NCBI RefSeq assembly: GCF_014649715.1
Contig: NZ_BMTO01000002.1
Coordinates: forward strand, 186,001-250,000
DNA: 64,000 bases
Source of the DNA: Streptomyces lateritius
Lineage (GTDB): Bacteria; Actinomycetota; Actinomycetes; Streptomycetales; Streptomycetaceae
Reading direction: 5' to 3'
Shown: positions 42,605 to 51,586 of the stretch, piece by piece
How positions within the stretch are numbered: position 1 is the stretch's first letter
Layout of the letters: every line of letters starts with the position of its first letter
Translations under genes and position numbers: made by a program
Notes under the pieces: model-generated
Seen by the model: the letters and a program-made list of their open reading frames with translations, nothing else
Told to the model about the DNA's origin: nothing
Database searches by the model: none

Positions 42605-42636
42605 AACGGCCCGTCCCCTTCGAGGGACGGGCCGTT
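42605..42636. terminator. Bidirectional terminator of trxBA and the GNAT gene
   Basis: Perfect 13 bp stem (AACGGCCCGTCCC with its complement) and a 6 nt loop CTTCGA, between convergent genes. Confidence 0.9.
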
Positions 42637-42658
42637 GTCGTACCGACTGAAGGTGAGA

Positions 42659-43276
42659 CTACAGCGGCCGCAGCACCGGTTCCTTCTGAACGGCTCCCAG
42701 AAGCCGGTCCAGGGCGAGTTCGACGTCCTCCTTCCAGGAGAGCGTCGTCCTGAGCTCCAACCTCAGCCGGGGATGCGCGGGGTGCTGCCGTACGGTCTTG
42801 AAGCCCACCGCCAGGAGGTGGTCCGCCGGCAGCACGCACGCCGGTTCTTTCCACCGGGCATCACCGAAGGCCTCGATCGCCTTGAACCCCCGCCGCAGCA
42901 AATCCTTGGCGACGGTCTGCACCATCGTCCGCCCGAGTCCCTGCCCCTGATAGCCCGGCATGATCCAGGCCGTCATCAACTGCACCGCGTCGGCGGAGAC
43001 GGGACTCGTGGGAAAGGCCATGGACCGTGGGACATACGCCGGGGGCGCGTACAGGACAAAGCCGACAGGAACCTCGTCCACATAGACGACCCGCCCGCAG
43101 GAACCCCACTCCAACAGGACGGCGGAGATCCAGGCTTCCTTCTCCAGCTCTGGCCGGCCCGCTTTCACGGCGGCCTCTCCGCTGACGGGGTCGAGCTCCC
43201 AGAAGACGCAGGAGCGACACCGCTTGGGGAGATCCGGAAGGTTGTCCAGAGTGAGCGGTACGAGCCGACGCCCCAC
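42659..43276 (-). CDS. GNAT-family acetyltransferase next to parB
   Basis: A 205-residue GNAT protein. The head has RCRSCVFWELDP, then RVVYVDEVPVGFVLYAPPAY, and the acetyl-CoA loop is in AWIMPGYQGQGLGRTMVQTV (QGQGLG). Close homologues accompany parB in other actinobacteria, but a link to segregation is not shown. It begins with GTG at 43274-43276. In mycobacteria cwlM lies nearby in this interval; here I see none. Confidence 0.87.
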   Translation of the reverse strand: MGRRLVPLTLDNLPDLPKRCRSCVFWELDPVSGEAAVKAGRPELEKEAWISAVLLEWGSCGRVVYVDEVPVGFVLYAPPAYVPRSMAFPTSPVSADAVQLMTAWIMPGYQGQGLGRTMVQTVAKDLLRRGFKAIEAFGDARWKEPACVLPADHLLAVGFKTVRQHPAHPRLRLELRTTLSWKEDVELALDRLLGAVQKEPVLRPL

Positions 43277-43431
43277 GGCTGTTCCTCGCTTCCCTTGACC
43301 ATCGCAGCATGGATACGCCCTCCTGGAATCGTATCCATCGGACGATCAGGGCGATACCGCACACAGGCAAAGGGCGGACCGTGGTCCGGCCTTCACCGGT
43401 GCACGGCCCGCCCTGGGCGATACGGGGGAGA

Positions 43432-44547
43432 TCAGCCCTCGTCGGCTTCCTCGCTCTGGTCGGCGTTGCTCTGGTCCAGGACGCACCCTTCGCCGGGAGC
43501 CAAGGTCGAGAGAATCCGGTCCAGATCCTCTATCGAGGCGAACTCGACGACGATCTTGCCTTTCTTCTGCCCGAGGTCGACCTTCACGCGCGTCTCGAAA
43601 CGATCCGAGAGCCGGGAGGCCAGGTCCGTCAGCGCCGGCGACACCCGCCCACCCGCCCGCGGCCCCTTGGGCTTCGTCGTGGCCGTGGGCTCCGAGCCCA
43701 TCAACGTCACGATCTCCTCGACCGCACGCACCGAGAGCCCCTCGGCCACGATCCGGTACGCCAGTTTGTCCTGCGTCTCCGGGTCGTCTACGGAGAGCAG
43801 GGCGCGGGCGTGGCCGGCCGAGAGGACCCCGGCGGCCACCCGACGCTGAACCGGCGGGGAGAGACGCAGCAGACGCAGCGTGTTGGAGACCTGCGGACGC
43901 GAGCGCCCGATCCGGTCGGCCAGCTGGTCATGGGTGCAGTTGAAGTCCTTGAGCAGCTGGTCGTAGGCCGCGGCCTCCTCCAGCGGGTTCAGCTGCGCCC
44001 GGTGAAGGTTCTCCAGGAGGGCGTCCAGCAGGAGCTTCTCGTCGTCCGTGGCACGAACGATCGCGGGGATGCGCTCCAGACCAGCCTCACGGCAAGCCCT
44101 CCACCGGCGCTCGCCCATGATGAGCTCGTAACGCTCGGTGCCCAGCTGTCGGACGACGACGGGCTGCAGCAGACCGACCTCCTTGATGGAGGTGATCAGC
44201 TCGGCCAGTGCGTCCTCGTCGAAGACCTCACGCGGCTGTCGCGGGTTGGGCGTGATGAAGTCCAACGGCAGCTCGGCGAAGTGAGCCCCGGCAGGAGACT
44301 CCGGCTCCAGGGCCGACTCGTTCTCACGCATCGGCTCCGTCGGCATCACCGCGTCCGGGGCCTGCGGACTCTGCGGAAGAGTCGCCACCTTGGCAGCGGC
44401 CACTCCGCGCTCCGTCGAGAGTCCCGGAACGGCACCAGGGGTGGAGGAGCTCGCCCCCACACCGACAGCCGGCACCTGCCGCTCCTGGGGAGCAGCCGGG
44501 ATCAGCGCACCGAGCCCACGCCCCAATCCCCTACGTCGCTCACTCAC
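43432..44547 (-). CDS. parB: Chromosome-partition protein ParB
   Basis: CTPase clamp that loads at parS, 371 residues. N-terminal [14 protein letters not shown] (the ParA-stimulating basic peptide), then a variable linker, the N-terminal domain with box I ([20 protein letters not shown]) and box II ([20 protein letters not shown]), and the helix-turn-helix [20 protein letters not shown]. The C-terminal dimer domain ends in an acidic tail. Starts with GTG at 44545-44547, overlapping the parA stop (GTGA), so translation is coupled. The nine parS sites in the window are its targets. Confidence 0.97.
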   Translation of the reverse strand: MSERRRGLGRGLGALIPAAPQERQVPAVGVGASSSTPGAVPGLSTERGVAAAKVATLPQSPQAPDAVMPTEPMRENESALEPESPAGAHFAELPLDFITPNPRQPREVFDEDALAELITSIKEVGLLQPVVVRQLGTERYELIMGERRWRACREAGLERIPAIVRATDDEKLLLDALLENLHRAQLNPLEEAAAYDQLLKDFNCTHDQLADRIGRSRPQVSNTLRLLRLSPPVQRRVAAGVLSAGHARALLSVDDPETQDKLAYRIVAEGLSVRAVEEIVTLMGSEPTATTKPKGPRAGGRVSPALTDLASRLSDRFETRVKVDLGQKKGKIVVEFASIEDLDRILSTLAPGEGCVLDQSNADQSEEADEG

Positions 44548-45620
44548 TGGATCCCCTCCGACATGTTCTGCTGGCTGTTCTGGTGGCCCGCTCGGGCATG
44601 CTGCGGGTCGTAGTGGATGCCCACACCGCGCATCGCGATCTCGCGAGCCGCTTCGAGATACGACAGCGAGCCACTGGAGCCCGGGTCGTAGGTGAGGACG
44701 GTCTGCCCGTAGCTCGGCGCCTCCGAGATGCGTACGGATCGAGGGATGCTCGTGCGCAGCACCTCCTTGCCGAAGTGGCTGCGTACCTCGTCGGCGACCT
44801 GCGAGGCGAGCCTCGTCCGGCCGTCGTACATGGTGAGCAGGATCGTCGAGACATGCAGCGTGGGGTTGAGGTGCCCACGCACCAGGTCGACGTTCCGCAG
44901 GAGCTGCCCCAGCCCCTCCAGCGCGTAGTACTCGCACTGGATGGGGATCAGGACCTCGGCCCCCGCCACCATGGCGTTGACCGTCAGCAGACCGAGCGAC
45001 GGCGGGCAGTCGATCAGGATGTAGTCGAGCGGCTGCTCGTACGCCTGGATCGCGCGCTGCAGTCGACTCTCCCGCGCCACCAGCGATACCAGCTCGATCT
45101 CCGCACCGGCGAGATCGATGGTCGCGGGGGCACAGAAGAGGCCTTCGACGTCCTGTACGGGCTGCACCACGTCGGAAAGCGGCTTGCTCTCCACCAGGAC
45201 GTCATAGATCGAGGGGACTTCGGCGTGATGGTCGATTCCCAGAGCGGTCGAGGCATTGCCCTGCGGGTCGAGGTCGATGACCAGGACCCTGGCGCCATGC
45301 AACGCCAGAGAAGCGGCAAGGTTGACCGTCGTGGTCGTCTTGCCCACCCCGCCCTTCTGGTTGGCGACCACCATGACGCGCGTCTGGGCGGGCCGAGGAA
45401 GACCCTCGCCGGCACGCCCCAGGGCCTCTACTGCCAGTTGGGCAGCACGACCAATGGGGGTGTCGTCCATCGGGGGCGGTGTTTCACGTGAAACATCCTC
45501 CCCCACCGATTCGGTTCGGGGACCGGGGACCGGATCGGTCATCGGTCCCGCGATGTTGGCGTCGGACCGCAAGGATTCACTCTCCTCGGCTTCAGGCTCG
45601 CGATGGACAGAGCCTGCCAT
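44544..45620 (-). CDS. parA: Chromosome-partition ATPase ParA
   Basis: Walker-type ATPase partner of ParB, 358 residues if translation begins at ATG 45618-45620. The deviant Walker A is [12 protein letters not shown] (about residues 87-98, with the signature Lys), followed by [40 protein letters not shown] and [18 protein letters not shown]. The first 80 residues are acidic and disordered and contain V-S-R-E-T, encoded by parS site 8. Later starts at 45542 (MTDPVPG) or 45470 (MDDTPIG) are possible; the last would place parS 8 in the leader. The region upstream contains two DnaA-box-like sequences and another parS. Confidence 0.95.
   Translation of the reverse strand: MAGSVHREPEAEESESLRSDANIAGPMTDPVPGPRTESVGEDVSRETPPPMDDTPIGRAAQLAVEALGRAGEGLPRPAQTRVMVVANQKGGVGKTTTTVNLAASLALHGARVLVIDLDPQGNASTALGIDHHAEVPSIYDVLVESKPLSDVVQPVQDVEGLFCAPATIDLAGAEIELVSLVARESRLQRAIQAYEQPLDYILIDCPPSLGLLTVNAMVAGAEVLIPIQCEYYALEGLGQLLRNVDLVRGHLNPTLHVSTILLTMYDGRTRLASQVADEVRSHFGKEVLRTSIPRSVRISEAPSYGQTVLTYDPGSSGSLSYLEAAREIAMRGVGIHYDPQHARAGHQNSQQNMSEGIQ
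45481..45494. promoter_or_regulatory. parS site 8, inside or just upstream of parA
   Basis: Perfect GTTTCACGTGAAAC, in frame as V-S-R-E-T at residues 43-47 of ParA if the long start is used, or 11 bp before the start if translation begins at 45470. Confidence 0.97.
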
Positions 45621-45656
45621 GCTTTCGGGGTCGTGAACCAGCGAGGCCCGTGGTTC

Positions 45657-45683
45657 TGTGGACGAATCCACCTCTGTGGACAA
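45657..45683 (-). promoter_or_regulatory. Pair of DnaA-box-like sequences upstream of parA
   Basis: TGTGGACGA (45657-45665) and TGTGGACAA (45675-45683), both on the minus strand and 18 bp apart start to start; the second is the perfect TTGTCCACA box and the first the TCGTCCACA form found twice in oriC. They lie 37-63 bp before the chosen parA start. Confidence 0.65.
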
Positions 45684-45781
45684 TCCCCTCACCCTCGCGG
45701 GGGGTTTCACGGGCGGCTTACGGTCCCGGGGCGTGGCGGCCGCGCGGCCGCGGCTGATGATCCCCTGCAGCAGTGAGCGAC

Positions 45782-45795
45782 GTTTCACGTGAAAC
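45782..45795. promoter_or_regulatory. parS site 9
   Basis: Perfect GTTTCACGTGAAAC between rsmG and parA, the site nearest oriC in this window (about 5.8 kb from the dnaA-dnaN gap). Confidence 0.97.
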
Positions 45796-45887
45796 ACGAT
45801 GCACTCGCCGTCGACCCAGGACCGCTCGACACTCCGAAATACGTACGTATGGCAGCTTTTACGGATCAGTTGAGCTCTGTTGACGAC

Positions 45888-46604
45888 TCAGCGACGACGA
45901 CGGGTCCTGCTGGGGCGGGCCGCCTTGGCCCGCTTGGCGGCGAACCTCACACCGCCCGGGCTCTCGCCGACCTCCACCCGTACGACGGTCGACAACGGGT
46001 CCACGATGCCTTCACCGACCTGCAGCACTGTGGTTTCCACCACACCGAGCTTGGAGAGCGCCGCGCGAGCGCCGTCGATCTCCTCCTCCGCCGTGTCTCC
46101 CTTGAGGGCCAGCATCTCTCCGTAAGGACGCAGGAGCGGAACACCCCAGCCTGCCAGCCGGTCCAATGGGGCAACGGCGCGCGCGGTCACCACATGGACG
46201 GGCGGGAGCGTGCCGAGCACCTCCTCGGCACGGCCGCGGACCACGGTCACATGGTCGAGTCCGAGCAGCTCCACGACCTCCTGCAAGAAGTTCGTCCGGC
46301 GGAGCAGCGGTTCCAGGAGCGTGATCTTCAGGTCCGGTCGGACCAGGGCCAGCGGGATACCGGGCAGGCCGGCGCCAGAGCCGACATCGCACACGGTGAC
46401 TCCCTCGGGGACCACCTCGGAGAGCACCGCGCAGTTCAGCAGGTGCCGCTCCCACAGCCGGGGCACCTCGCGCGGGCCGATCAGGCCACGCTTGACGCCC
46501 GCGTCCGCGAGGAGCTCCGCGTACCGGACAGCCTCCGGGAAGTACTCACCGAATACCGTCCGCGCCTGTTCGGGCGCAGGGGGGAGCTCCGCTGCCTCCG
46601 TCAC
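45888..46604 (-). CDS. rsmG: 16S rRNA (guanine-N7) methyltransferase RsmG
   Basis: Methylates G527 of 16S rRNA with S-adenosylmethionine; loss gives low-level streptomycin resistance. 238 residues from GTG 46602-46604. The SAM-binding loop is TVCDVGSGAGLPGIPLALVR, with RLWERHLLNCAVLSEVVPEG before it and VVTARAVAPLDRLAGWGVPL after it. It ends in a basic tail (FAAKRAKAARPSRTRRRR). It lies downstream of jag in the rpmH-to-parB series, separated by a hairpin. Confidence 0.96.
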   Translation of the reverse strand: MTEAAELPPAPEQARTVFGEYFPEAVRYAELLADAGVKRGLIGPREVPRLWERHLLNCAVLSEVVPEGVTVCDVGSGAGLPGIPLALVRPDLKITLLEPLLRRTNFLQEVVELLGLDHVTVVRGRAEEVLGTLPPVHVVTARAVAPLDRLAGWGVPLLRPYGEMLALKGDTAEEEIDGARAALSKLGVVETTVLQVGEGIVDPLSTVVRVEVGESPGGVRFAAKRAKAARPSRTRRRR

Positions 46605-46675
46605 GGGAACCGTCCTTCCGTACCGCACGCATAGGTGCGAGCGCACTGTGGTGGCTGAGTATCAGGCTGACAAGA

Positions 46676-46705
46676 TCGGCCCCGCCTGCGAGCAGACGGG
46701 GCCGA
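46676..46705 (-). terminator. Terminator after jag
   Basis: Perfect 9 bp stem (TCGGCCCCG with CGGGGCCGA) and a 12 nt loop, 14 bp beyond the jag stop; a likely end of the rpmH-rnpA-yidD-yidC-jag transcript before rsmG. Confidence 0.75.
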
Positions 46706-46719
46706 CACTGCGAAAGGGC

Positions 46720-47232
46720 TCAGGCAGGGAGAACGACGACGAAGCGCTGCGGCTCCTCGCCCTCGGACTCGCTGCGCAGACCGGCGGCGGCGACCGCGTC
46801 GTGCACGACCTTGCGCTCGAACGGCGTCATCGGGTCCAGCTTGACCGGCTCACCGGTCGCCTTCACCTCGGACGCGGCCTTGGCACCGATCTCGGCGAGC
46901 TCCGTACGCTTCTTGGCACGGAACCCGGCGATGTCGAGCATCAGCCGGCTGCGGTCACCGGTCTCCCGGTGCACGGCCAGGCGGGTCAGCTCCTGGAGCG
47001 CCTCCAGAACCTCGCCGTCGCGGCCGACCAGCTTCTGCAGGTCGCGGCTGCTCGAGTCGCTGACGATCGAGACCGCGGCCCGGTCCGCCTCGACATCCAT
47101 GTCGATGTCGCCGTCGAGGTCGGCGATGTCGAGCAGACCTTCGAGGTAGTCGGCCGCGATCTCACCCTCCTGCTCAAGGCGGGTCAGGGTGTCGCCACCC
47201 TCGGCGGCGGCGGAAATGGTGCCTTCCGTCAC
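46720..47232 (-). CDS. jag: Jag/KhpB-like RNA-binding protein (KH-R3H)
   Basis: A 170-residue protein with an acidic head, a KH domain (RDLQKLVGRDGEVLEALQEL with the GxxG-type loop GRDG, and DRSRLMLDIAGFRAKKRTEL) and a C-terminal R3H domain (VKLDPMTPFERKVVHDAVAA). The family binds RNA; the first Jag_N module of Firmicute proteins is not seen. Begins with GTG at 47230-47232 and is 13 bp from yidC, so the two are coupled. Confidence 0.94.
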   Translation of the reverse strand: MTEGTISAAAEGGDTLTRLEQEGEIAADYLEGLLDIADLDGDIDMDVEADRAAVSIVSDSSSRDLQKLVGRDGEVLEALQELTRLAVHRETGDRSRLMLDIAGFRAKKRTELAEIGAKAASEVKATGEPVKLDPMTPFERKVVHDAVAAAGLRSESEGEEPQRFVVVLPA

Positions 47233-47245
47233 GGATCGACTCCTT

Positions 47246-48556
47246 CTACTTCTTGGACGACGGGTGCTTGGGGCGCTGCTGGCCCTTGCGCTGACCGGAC
47301 TTGGCCTGACGGGAGGCTCCGGAGTTGGCCCGGCTCGGCCGCGCGGGCTTGTCGCCCTGCGCCGAGTCCTTGGCCTCGTCCTGAACCGCGTCCTGCGGTT
47401 TCTTCTCCAGCGAGGTGGTGGTCTCGCCGGAATCGGTGGAGTCGGCGACGTCCTCGGAGCTCTTCGCCGTGGACTGCTGGGCCGCGGCGGCCTGGCGCTT
47501 CGCCTTGGTCTGGCGCTTGGGCTGCTGGCGCCTGACGGCGCCGCCCTCGGCCTCGGCGGTGACGGTGTCGCTCTTGATCACGGTGCCGTCGGGCTGGGCC
47601 GCGAAGCCGGCCTTGGCCAGACCCGCGAAGAAGCGGCGCTCGTTCTCGTTGCGGTCGCTGCCCTTGGCCACGATGGCCTTGACGACGTTCTTGCGGCGAC
47701 GGCCGCGGACCTCGCCGTGCGCCCCGACGTTCTTCAGAAGGCGCTGGAGGTAGGCGTCCTGGGCCTTGCTGCCCGGGGTCGGGTTCTGGTTGATCACGTA
47801 CATCTGCTGACCCATGGTCCACACGTTCGTGGTCAGCCAGTAGACGAGAACACCGACGGGGAAGTTGATGCCCATGACCGCGAAGATCAGCGGGAAGATG
47901 TACATGAGCATCTTCTGCTGCTGCATGTACGGCGTCTTCACCGAGAGGTCGACGTTCTTCATCATCAGCTGGCGCTGGGTGAAGAACTGCGAGGCCGACA
48001 TCAGGATGATCATGACTGCGGTGACGATGCGGACCGAGGTCAGCGAAGCGTCGAGAGCGGCGACTTCCTGAGCGCTGTCGGTGAAGGTCGCGGCCAGCGG
48101 GGCGCCGAAGATGTGCGCCTGCCGCGCGCTGTCGAGCAGTGACTGGTTGATGACACCGACCGTGTCGCCCTCGGCGATGTTGGAGAGCACGTGGTACAGC
48201 GCGAAGAAGAACGGCGACTGCGCCAGGATGGGAAGGCACGAGGAGAGCGGGTTGGTGCCCGTCTCCTTGTACAGCTTCATCATCTCTTCGGACTGACGCT
48301 GCTTGTCGCTCTTGTAGCGCTCCTGGATCGCCTTCATCTTCGGCTGGAGCGCCTGCATGTTCCGGGTCGACTTGATCTGCTTGACGAACAGCGGGATCAG
48401 ACAGATCCGGATCAGCACCACGAGGGACACGATCGACAGGCCCCAGGCCCAGCCCGTGTCAGGACCGAAGATCGCCCCGTACACCTTGTGGAACTGGACG
48501 ATCACCCATGAGACAGGTGTGGTGATGAAGCTGAAAAAACTGGCAATCGTGTCCAC
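47246..48556 (-). CDS. yidC: Membrane protein insertase YidC
   Basis: Oxa1/YidC insertase, 436 residues. Spans include [20 protein letters not shown] (with the conserved Arg in the groove), [40 protein letters not shown] and [20 protein letters not shown]. The cytoplasmic hairpin is [20 protein letters not shown]. As usual in actinobacteria there is no big periplasmic domain but a very long, basic C-terminal tail of about 150 residues ([20 protein letters not shown]) that may contact ribosomes. GTG start at 48554-48556, 3 bp after yidD. Confidence 0.96.
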   Translation of the reverse strand: MDTIASFFSFITTPVSWVIVQFHKVYGAIFGPDTGWAWGLSIVSLVVLIRICLIPLFVKQIKSTRNMQALQPKMKAIQERYKSDKQRQSEEMMKLYKETGTNPLSSCLPILAQSPFFFALYHVLSNIAEGDTVGVINQSLLDSARQAHIFGAPLAATFTDSAQEVAALDASLTSVRIVTAVMIILMSASQFFTQRQLMMKNVDLSVKTPYMQQQKMLMYIFPLIFAVMGINFPVGVLVYWLTTNVWTMGQQMYVINQNPTPGSKAQDAYLQRLLKNVGAHGEVRGRRRKNVVKAIVAKGSDRNENERRFFAGLAKAGFAAQPDGTVIKSDTVTAEAEGGAVRRQQPKRQTKAKRQAAAAQQSTAKSSEDVADSTDSGETTTSLEKKPQDAVQDEAKDSAQGDKPARPSRANSGASRQAKSGQRKGQQRPKHPSSKK

Positions 48557-48559
48557 TAA

Positions 48560-48886
48560 TCAGGCTCCTTGAGCATTGGGCGAGGTCTCTGCGGCCGGGC
48601 TCGTCTCGGCGGTGGACCCGCCCTTGTCGTCACGCAGCGCGTTCCGCAGCATTTCGTGCCAGCGAGGACGCTTGCGCGCGGGCACGTGGTCCACGCCGCC
48701 GGGCGACCACGGATTGCACCGCAGGATGCGCCAGGCGGTCAGGGCGGTGCCCTTGATCGCGCCATGCCGGTCGATGGCCGTGAATCCGTAGTGGGAACAC
48801 GACGGGTAGTACCGGCAGACGGGCCCGAGGAGCGGGCTGATCGTCCACTGGTACAGCTTGATGAGAGCCAGCAGCGGGTACTTCAT
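48560..48886 (-). CDS. yidD: Membrane protein insertion efficiency factor YidD
   Basis: Small amphipathic protein of 108 residues: [20 protein letters not shown] then [20 protein letters not shown] with the CRYYPSCS signature and [14 protein letters not shown] 25-residue tail is added. Helps YidC-dependent insertion. Its ATG overlaps the rnpA stop by 4 bp. Confidence 0.97.
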   Translation of the reverse strand: MKYPLLALIKLYQWTISPLLGPVCRYYPSCSHYGFTAIDRHGAIKGTALTAWRILRCNPWSPGGVDHVPARKRPRWHEMLRNALRDDKGGSTAETSPAAETSPNAQGA

Positions 48887-49254
48887 CGCGTGCCCCCTCC
48901 CAGGAGCCGCTGAAGCGCGGCGTCCAGGTCTCGGGCCAGCTGTGCGTGATCGGCGTCACCGGCTCCGGGCAACGCCCGTACGACCACCAGGCTACCGGGG
49001 GGCAGCTCGGAGAGCCGTTCGCGGACGAGATGGCGGAGACGTCGCTTGACCTGGTTGCGGACGACCGAACCGCCCACGGCCTTGCTCACGACGAAACCCG
49101 CACGCGTCGGGGAAGCGCTCTCCCCAGGCGCGTGCGGGTCCGTTGCACCGCTGCTCAGATGGACGACGAGGAGCGGGCGACCGGCCCGGCGACCTCGGCG
49201 TACCGCGGTTGCGAAGTCCTCGCGCCGCCTCAGCCGATTCTCGGTAGGCAGCAC
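48883..49254 (-). CDS. rnpA: Ribonuclease P protein component
   Basis: Protein subunit of RNase P, 123 residues. [20 protein letters not shown] at the start and the RNA-binding signature [20 protein letters not shown] in the middle. Begins with GTG at 49252-49254 and follows rpmH by 21 bp, the classic order. Confidence 0.97.
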   Translation of the reverse strand: MLPTENRLRRREDFATAVRRGRRAGRPLLVVHLSSGATDPHAPGESASPTRAGFVVSKAVGGSVVRNQVKRRLRHLVRERLSELPPGSLVVVRALPGAGDADHAQLARDLDAALQRLLGGGTR

Positions 49255-49275
49255 GTCATGACCTGTTTAAGCGGA

Positions 49276-49413
49276 TCAGGCGGACAGGCTCGCGCGACCC
49301 TTGGCACGACGGTTCGCCAGGATGGCGCGACCGGCACGCGTGCGCATCCGCAGGCGGAAGCCGTGGGTCTTGGCGCGACGACGGTTGTTCGGCTGGAAGG
49401 TGCGCTTGCTCAC
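49276..49413 (-). CDS. rpmH: 50S ribosomal protein L34
   Basis: A 45-residue, very basic protein translated by hand from the GTG at 49411-49413: [20 protein letters not shown], then [20 protein letters not shown] and SLSA. This is complete L34. It heads the leftward operon, with dnaA divergent on the other side, the standard arrangement at actinobacterial origins. Confidence 0.98.
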   Translation of the reverse strand: MSKRTFQPNNRRRAKTHGFRLRMRTRAGRAILANRRAKGRASLSA

Positions 49414-49795
49414 TCGGGGGCTCCAGAAATGATTCGTTGGTGGCGGGACATCGCCTGGCTGTCACCGTGCGCCCACGAGTAGCTCGCAATACGCCCGAGT
49501 GCACCGCTTCACGATCACAGACCGTGATCTTTGCCCATCGGAGGCAGGCGGCAGCAGCCATCGACAACTCGACCTGGTTACGGTACGCGCGGCTACGCCA
49601 TCCGGTCAAACCGGCCGATCACCGGGGTCCCATTGTGCACAGGCTGTGGACAACGACTTGAACGAGGTCAGCCGCCACGACTACCGTGGCTGGACTCCTG
49701 AACCTTTTCCCGTTCTGTCCTTACCTGTCCTCACGGACTTCGACCTACCGTCCCGAGAACCACACATTCGTGGGACCTGCGAGGAAGCGTGCCCT
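49414..49795. promoter_or_regulatory. rpmH-dnaA divergent promoter region
   Basis: About 382 bp without a gene, holding promoters for rpmH (leftward) and dnaA (rightward). It contains a perfect DnaA box, TGTGGACAA at 49645-49653 (minus strand), and beside it TTGTGCACA at 49633-49641, consistent with DnaA autoregulation known in Streptomyces. Confidence 0.75.
49645..49653 (-). promoter_or_regulatory. DnaA box in the dnaA promoter region
   Basis: Perfect TTGTCCACA on the minus strand, about 145 bp before the dnaA start codon; probable site of DnaA autorepression. Confidence 0.8.
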
Positions 49796-51586
49796 GTGGC
49801 TGACGTACCTGCCGATCTTGCCGCAGTGTGGCCACGCGTGCTGGAGCAGCTCCTCGGAGAAGGCCAGCAGGGCATCGAGCCCAAGGACAAGCAGTGGATC
49901 GAGCGCTGCCAGCCTCTCGCACTGGTGGCCGACACCGCGCTCCTCGCCGTTCCCAACGAGTGGGGCAAGCGGGTTCTCGAGGGACGTCTGGCGCCGCTGA
50001 TCAGCGAGACGCTGAGCCGCGAGTGCGGCCGTCCGATCCGGATCGCGATCACCGTCGACGACTCGGCCGGCGAGCCGACCCCGCCGGCCCCGCCCGTCCA
50101 GCAGCAGCGCTACGACGAGCGCCCGCCGACGGAGTCCTACGAGAAATACGACGGGTACGGCCATCGGCCGATGCCCGACGACGGGCTGCCCACCGCGCGC
50201 CCCGCCTACCCGGACTACCAGCAGCCGCGCCCGGACCCGGGCTCCTGGCCGCGCACCCAGGAGGACCTCTCCTGGCAGCAGCCGCGGCTCGGCGGCTACC
50301 AGGAGCGCGACCCGTACGCGGGTCCCCGTCAGCAGCAGTCCCGGTACGACGAGCGGCCGCCGGCCTACGACCAGCCGCAGCGGCCGGAGCGGGGCGAGCT
50401 GACCGATCCGCAGAGCCACGGCACGGGTCACGGCGTGGGCCACGGAGCAGGCCAGGGGCAGCGTCCGGGCGGCCCCGTGGGCGGCGGTCCGGGAGTGGGC
50501 CGTCCCGGCTCGTCCTCCGGGCAGCAGCCGTCGTCCGGTGCCCCGGGCGAGCAGCACGCGCGACTCAACCCCAAGTACCTCTTCGACACCTTCGTCATCG
50601 GCTCCTCGAACCGGTTCGCGCACGCGGCCGCCGTCGCGGTGGCCGAGGCGCCCGCGAAGGCGTACAACCCGCTCTTCATCTACGGAGAGTCGGGACTCGG
50701 CAAGACGCACCTGCTGCACGCCATCGGGCACTACGCGCGCAGCCTCTACCCGGGCACCCGGGTGCGGTACGTGAGCTCGGAGGAGTTCACCAACGAGTTC
50801 ATCAACTCGATCCGCGACGGCAAGGGCGACACCTTCCGCAAGCGCTACCGCGATGTGGACATCCTGCTGGTCGACGACATCCAGTTCCTCGCGAGCAAGG
50901 AGTCGACGCAGGAGGAGTTCTTCCACACCTTCAACACGCTCCACAACGCGAACAAGCAGATCGTGCTCTCCTCGGACCGGCCGCCCAAGCAGCTGATGAC
51001 CCTGGAGGACCGGCTGCGCAACCGCTTCGAGTGGGGTCTGACCACCGACGTGCAGCCGCCGGAGCTGGAGACGCGGATCGCGATCCTCCGCAAGAAGGCG
51101 GTCCAGGAGCAGCTCAACGCCCCGCCGGAGGTGCTGGAGTTCATCGCCTCCCGGATCTCCCGGAACATCCGTGAGCTGGAAGGCGCACTGATCCGGGTCA
51201 CCGCCTTCGCCAGCCTCAACCGGCAGCCGGTGGACCTGGGGCTCACCGAGATCGTGCTGAAGGACCTGATCCCCGGCGGCGAGGACTCGGCGCCGGAGAT
51301 CACCGCCCCGGCGATCATGGCCGCGACCGCGGACTACTTCGGGCTGACGGTGGAGGACCTCTGTGGATCCTCGCGAAGCCGGGTGCTGGTGACGGCCCGC
51401 CAGATCGCCATGTACCTGTGCCGCGAGCTCACGGACCTGTCGCTGCCGAAGATCGGCGCGCAGTTCGGTGGCCGCGACCATACGACGGTGATGCACGCGG
51501 ACCGCAAGATCCGCGCGCTCATGGCCGAGCGGCGCTCCATCTACAACCAGGTCACCGAGCTGACCAACCGCATCAAGAACGGCTGA
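49796..51586 (+). CDS. dnaA: Chromosomal replication initiator DnaA
   Basis: Initiator ATPase of 596 residues, longer than E. coli DnaA (467) because of a very long disordered domain II. Domain [21 protein letters not shown]. Domain II (about residues 95-255) is Pro/Gln/Tyr/Gly-rich. Domain [23 protein letters not shown] (Walker A about 297-304), [20 protein letters not shown] and [15 protein letters not shown]. Domain [22 protein letters not shown], the DnaA-box-binding signature. GTG at 49796 after GAGGAAG. Followed by a terminator and oriC. Confidence 0.99.
   Translation: MADVPADLAAVWPRVLEQLLGEGQQGIEPKDKQWIERCQPLALVADTALLAVPNEWGKRVLEGRLAPLISETLSRECGRPIRIAITVDDSAGEPTPPAPPVQQQRYDERPPTESYEKYDGYGHRPMPDDGLPTARPAYPDYQQPRPDPGSWPRTQEDLSWQQPRLGGYQERDPYAGPRQQQSRYDERPPAYDQPQRPERGELTDPQSHGTGHGVGHGAGQGQRPGGPVGGGPGVGRPGSSSGQQPSSGAPGEQHARLNPKYLFDTFVIGSSNRFAHAAAVAVAEAPAKAYNPLFIYGESGLGKTHLLHAIGHYARSLYPGTRVRYVSSEEFTNEFINSIRDGKGDTFRKRYRDVDILLVDDIQFLASKESTQEEFFHTFNTLHNANKQIVLSSDRPPKQLMTLEDRLRNRFEWGLTTDVQPPELETRIAILRKKAVQEQLNAPPEVLEFIASRISRNIRELEGALIRVTAFASLNRQPVDLGLTEIVLKDLIPGGEDSAPEITAPAIMAATADYFGLTVEDLCGSSRSRVLVTARQIAMYLCRELTDLSLPKIGAQFGGRDHTTVMHADRKIRALMAERRSIYNQVTELTNRIKNG

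Larger units (their letters stand above)
45621..45887. promoter_or_regulatory. parAB promoter region
   Basis: The 267 bp between rsmG and parA contain parS site 9 (45782-45795), DnaA-box-like sequences TGTGGACGA (45657-45665) and TGTGGACAA (45675-45683, perfect box on the minus strand), a 12 bp palindrome ATACGTACGTAT (45839-45850) and a GACAC motif at 45828-45832, the core recognised by the sporulation regulator WhiA. In Streptomyces parAB has a constitutive and a sporulation promoter; exact starts cannot be read. Confidence 0.6.

Noticed and set aside
50100..50560. Frameshift or repeat expansion in dnaA
   Set aside because: The low-complexity part stays in frame and matches the known long domain II of Streptomyces DnaA.
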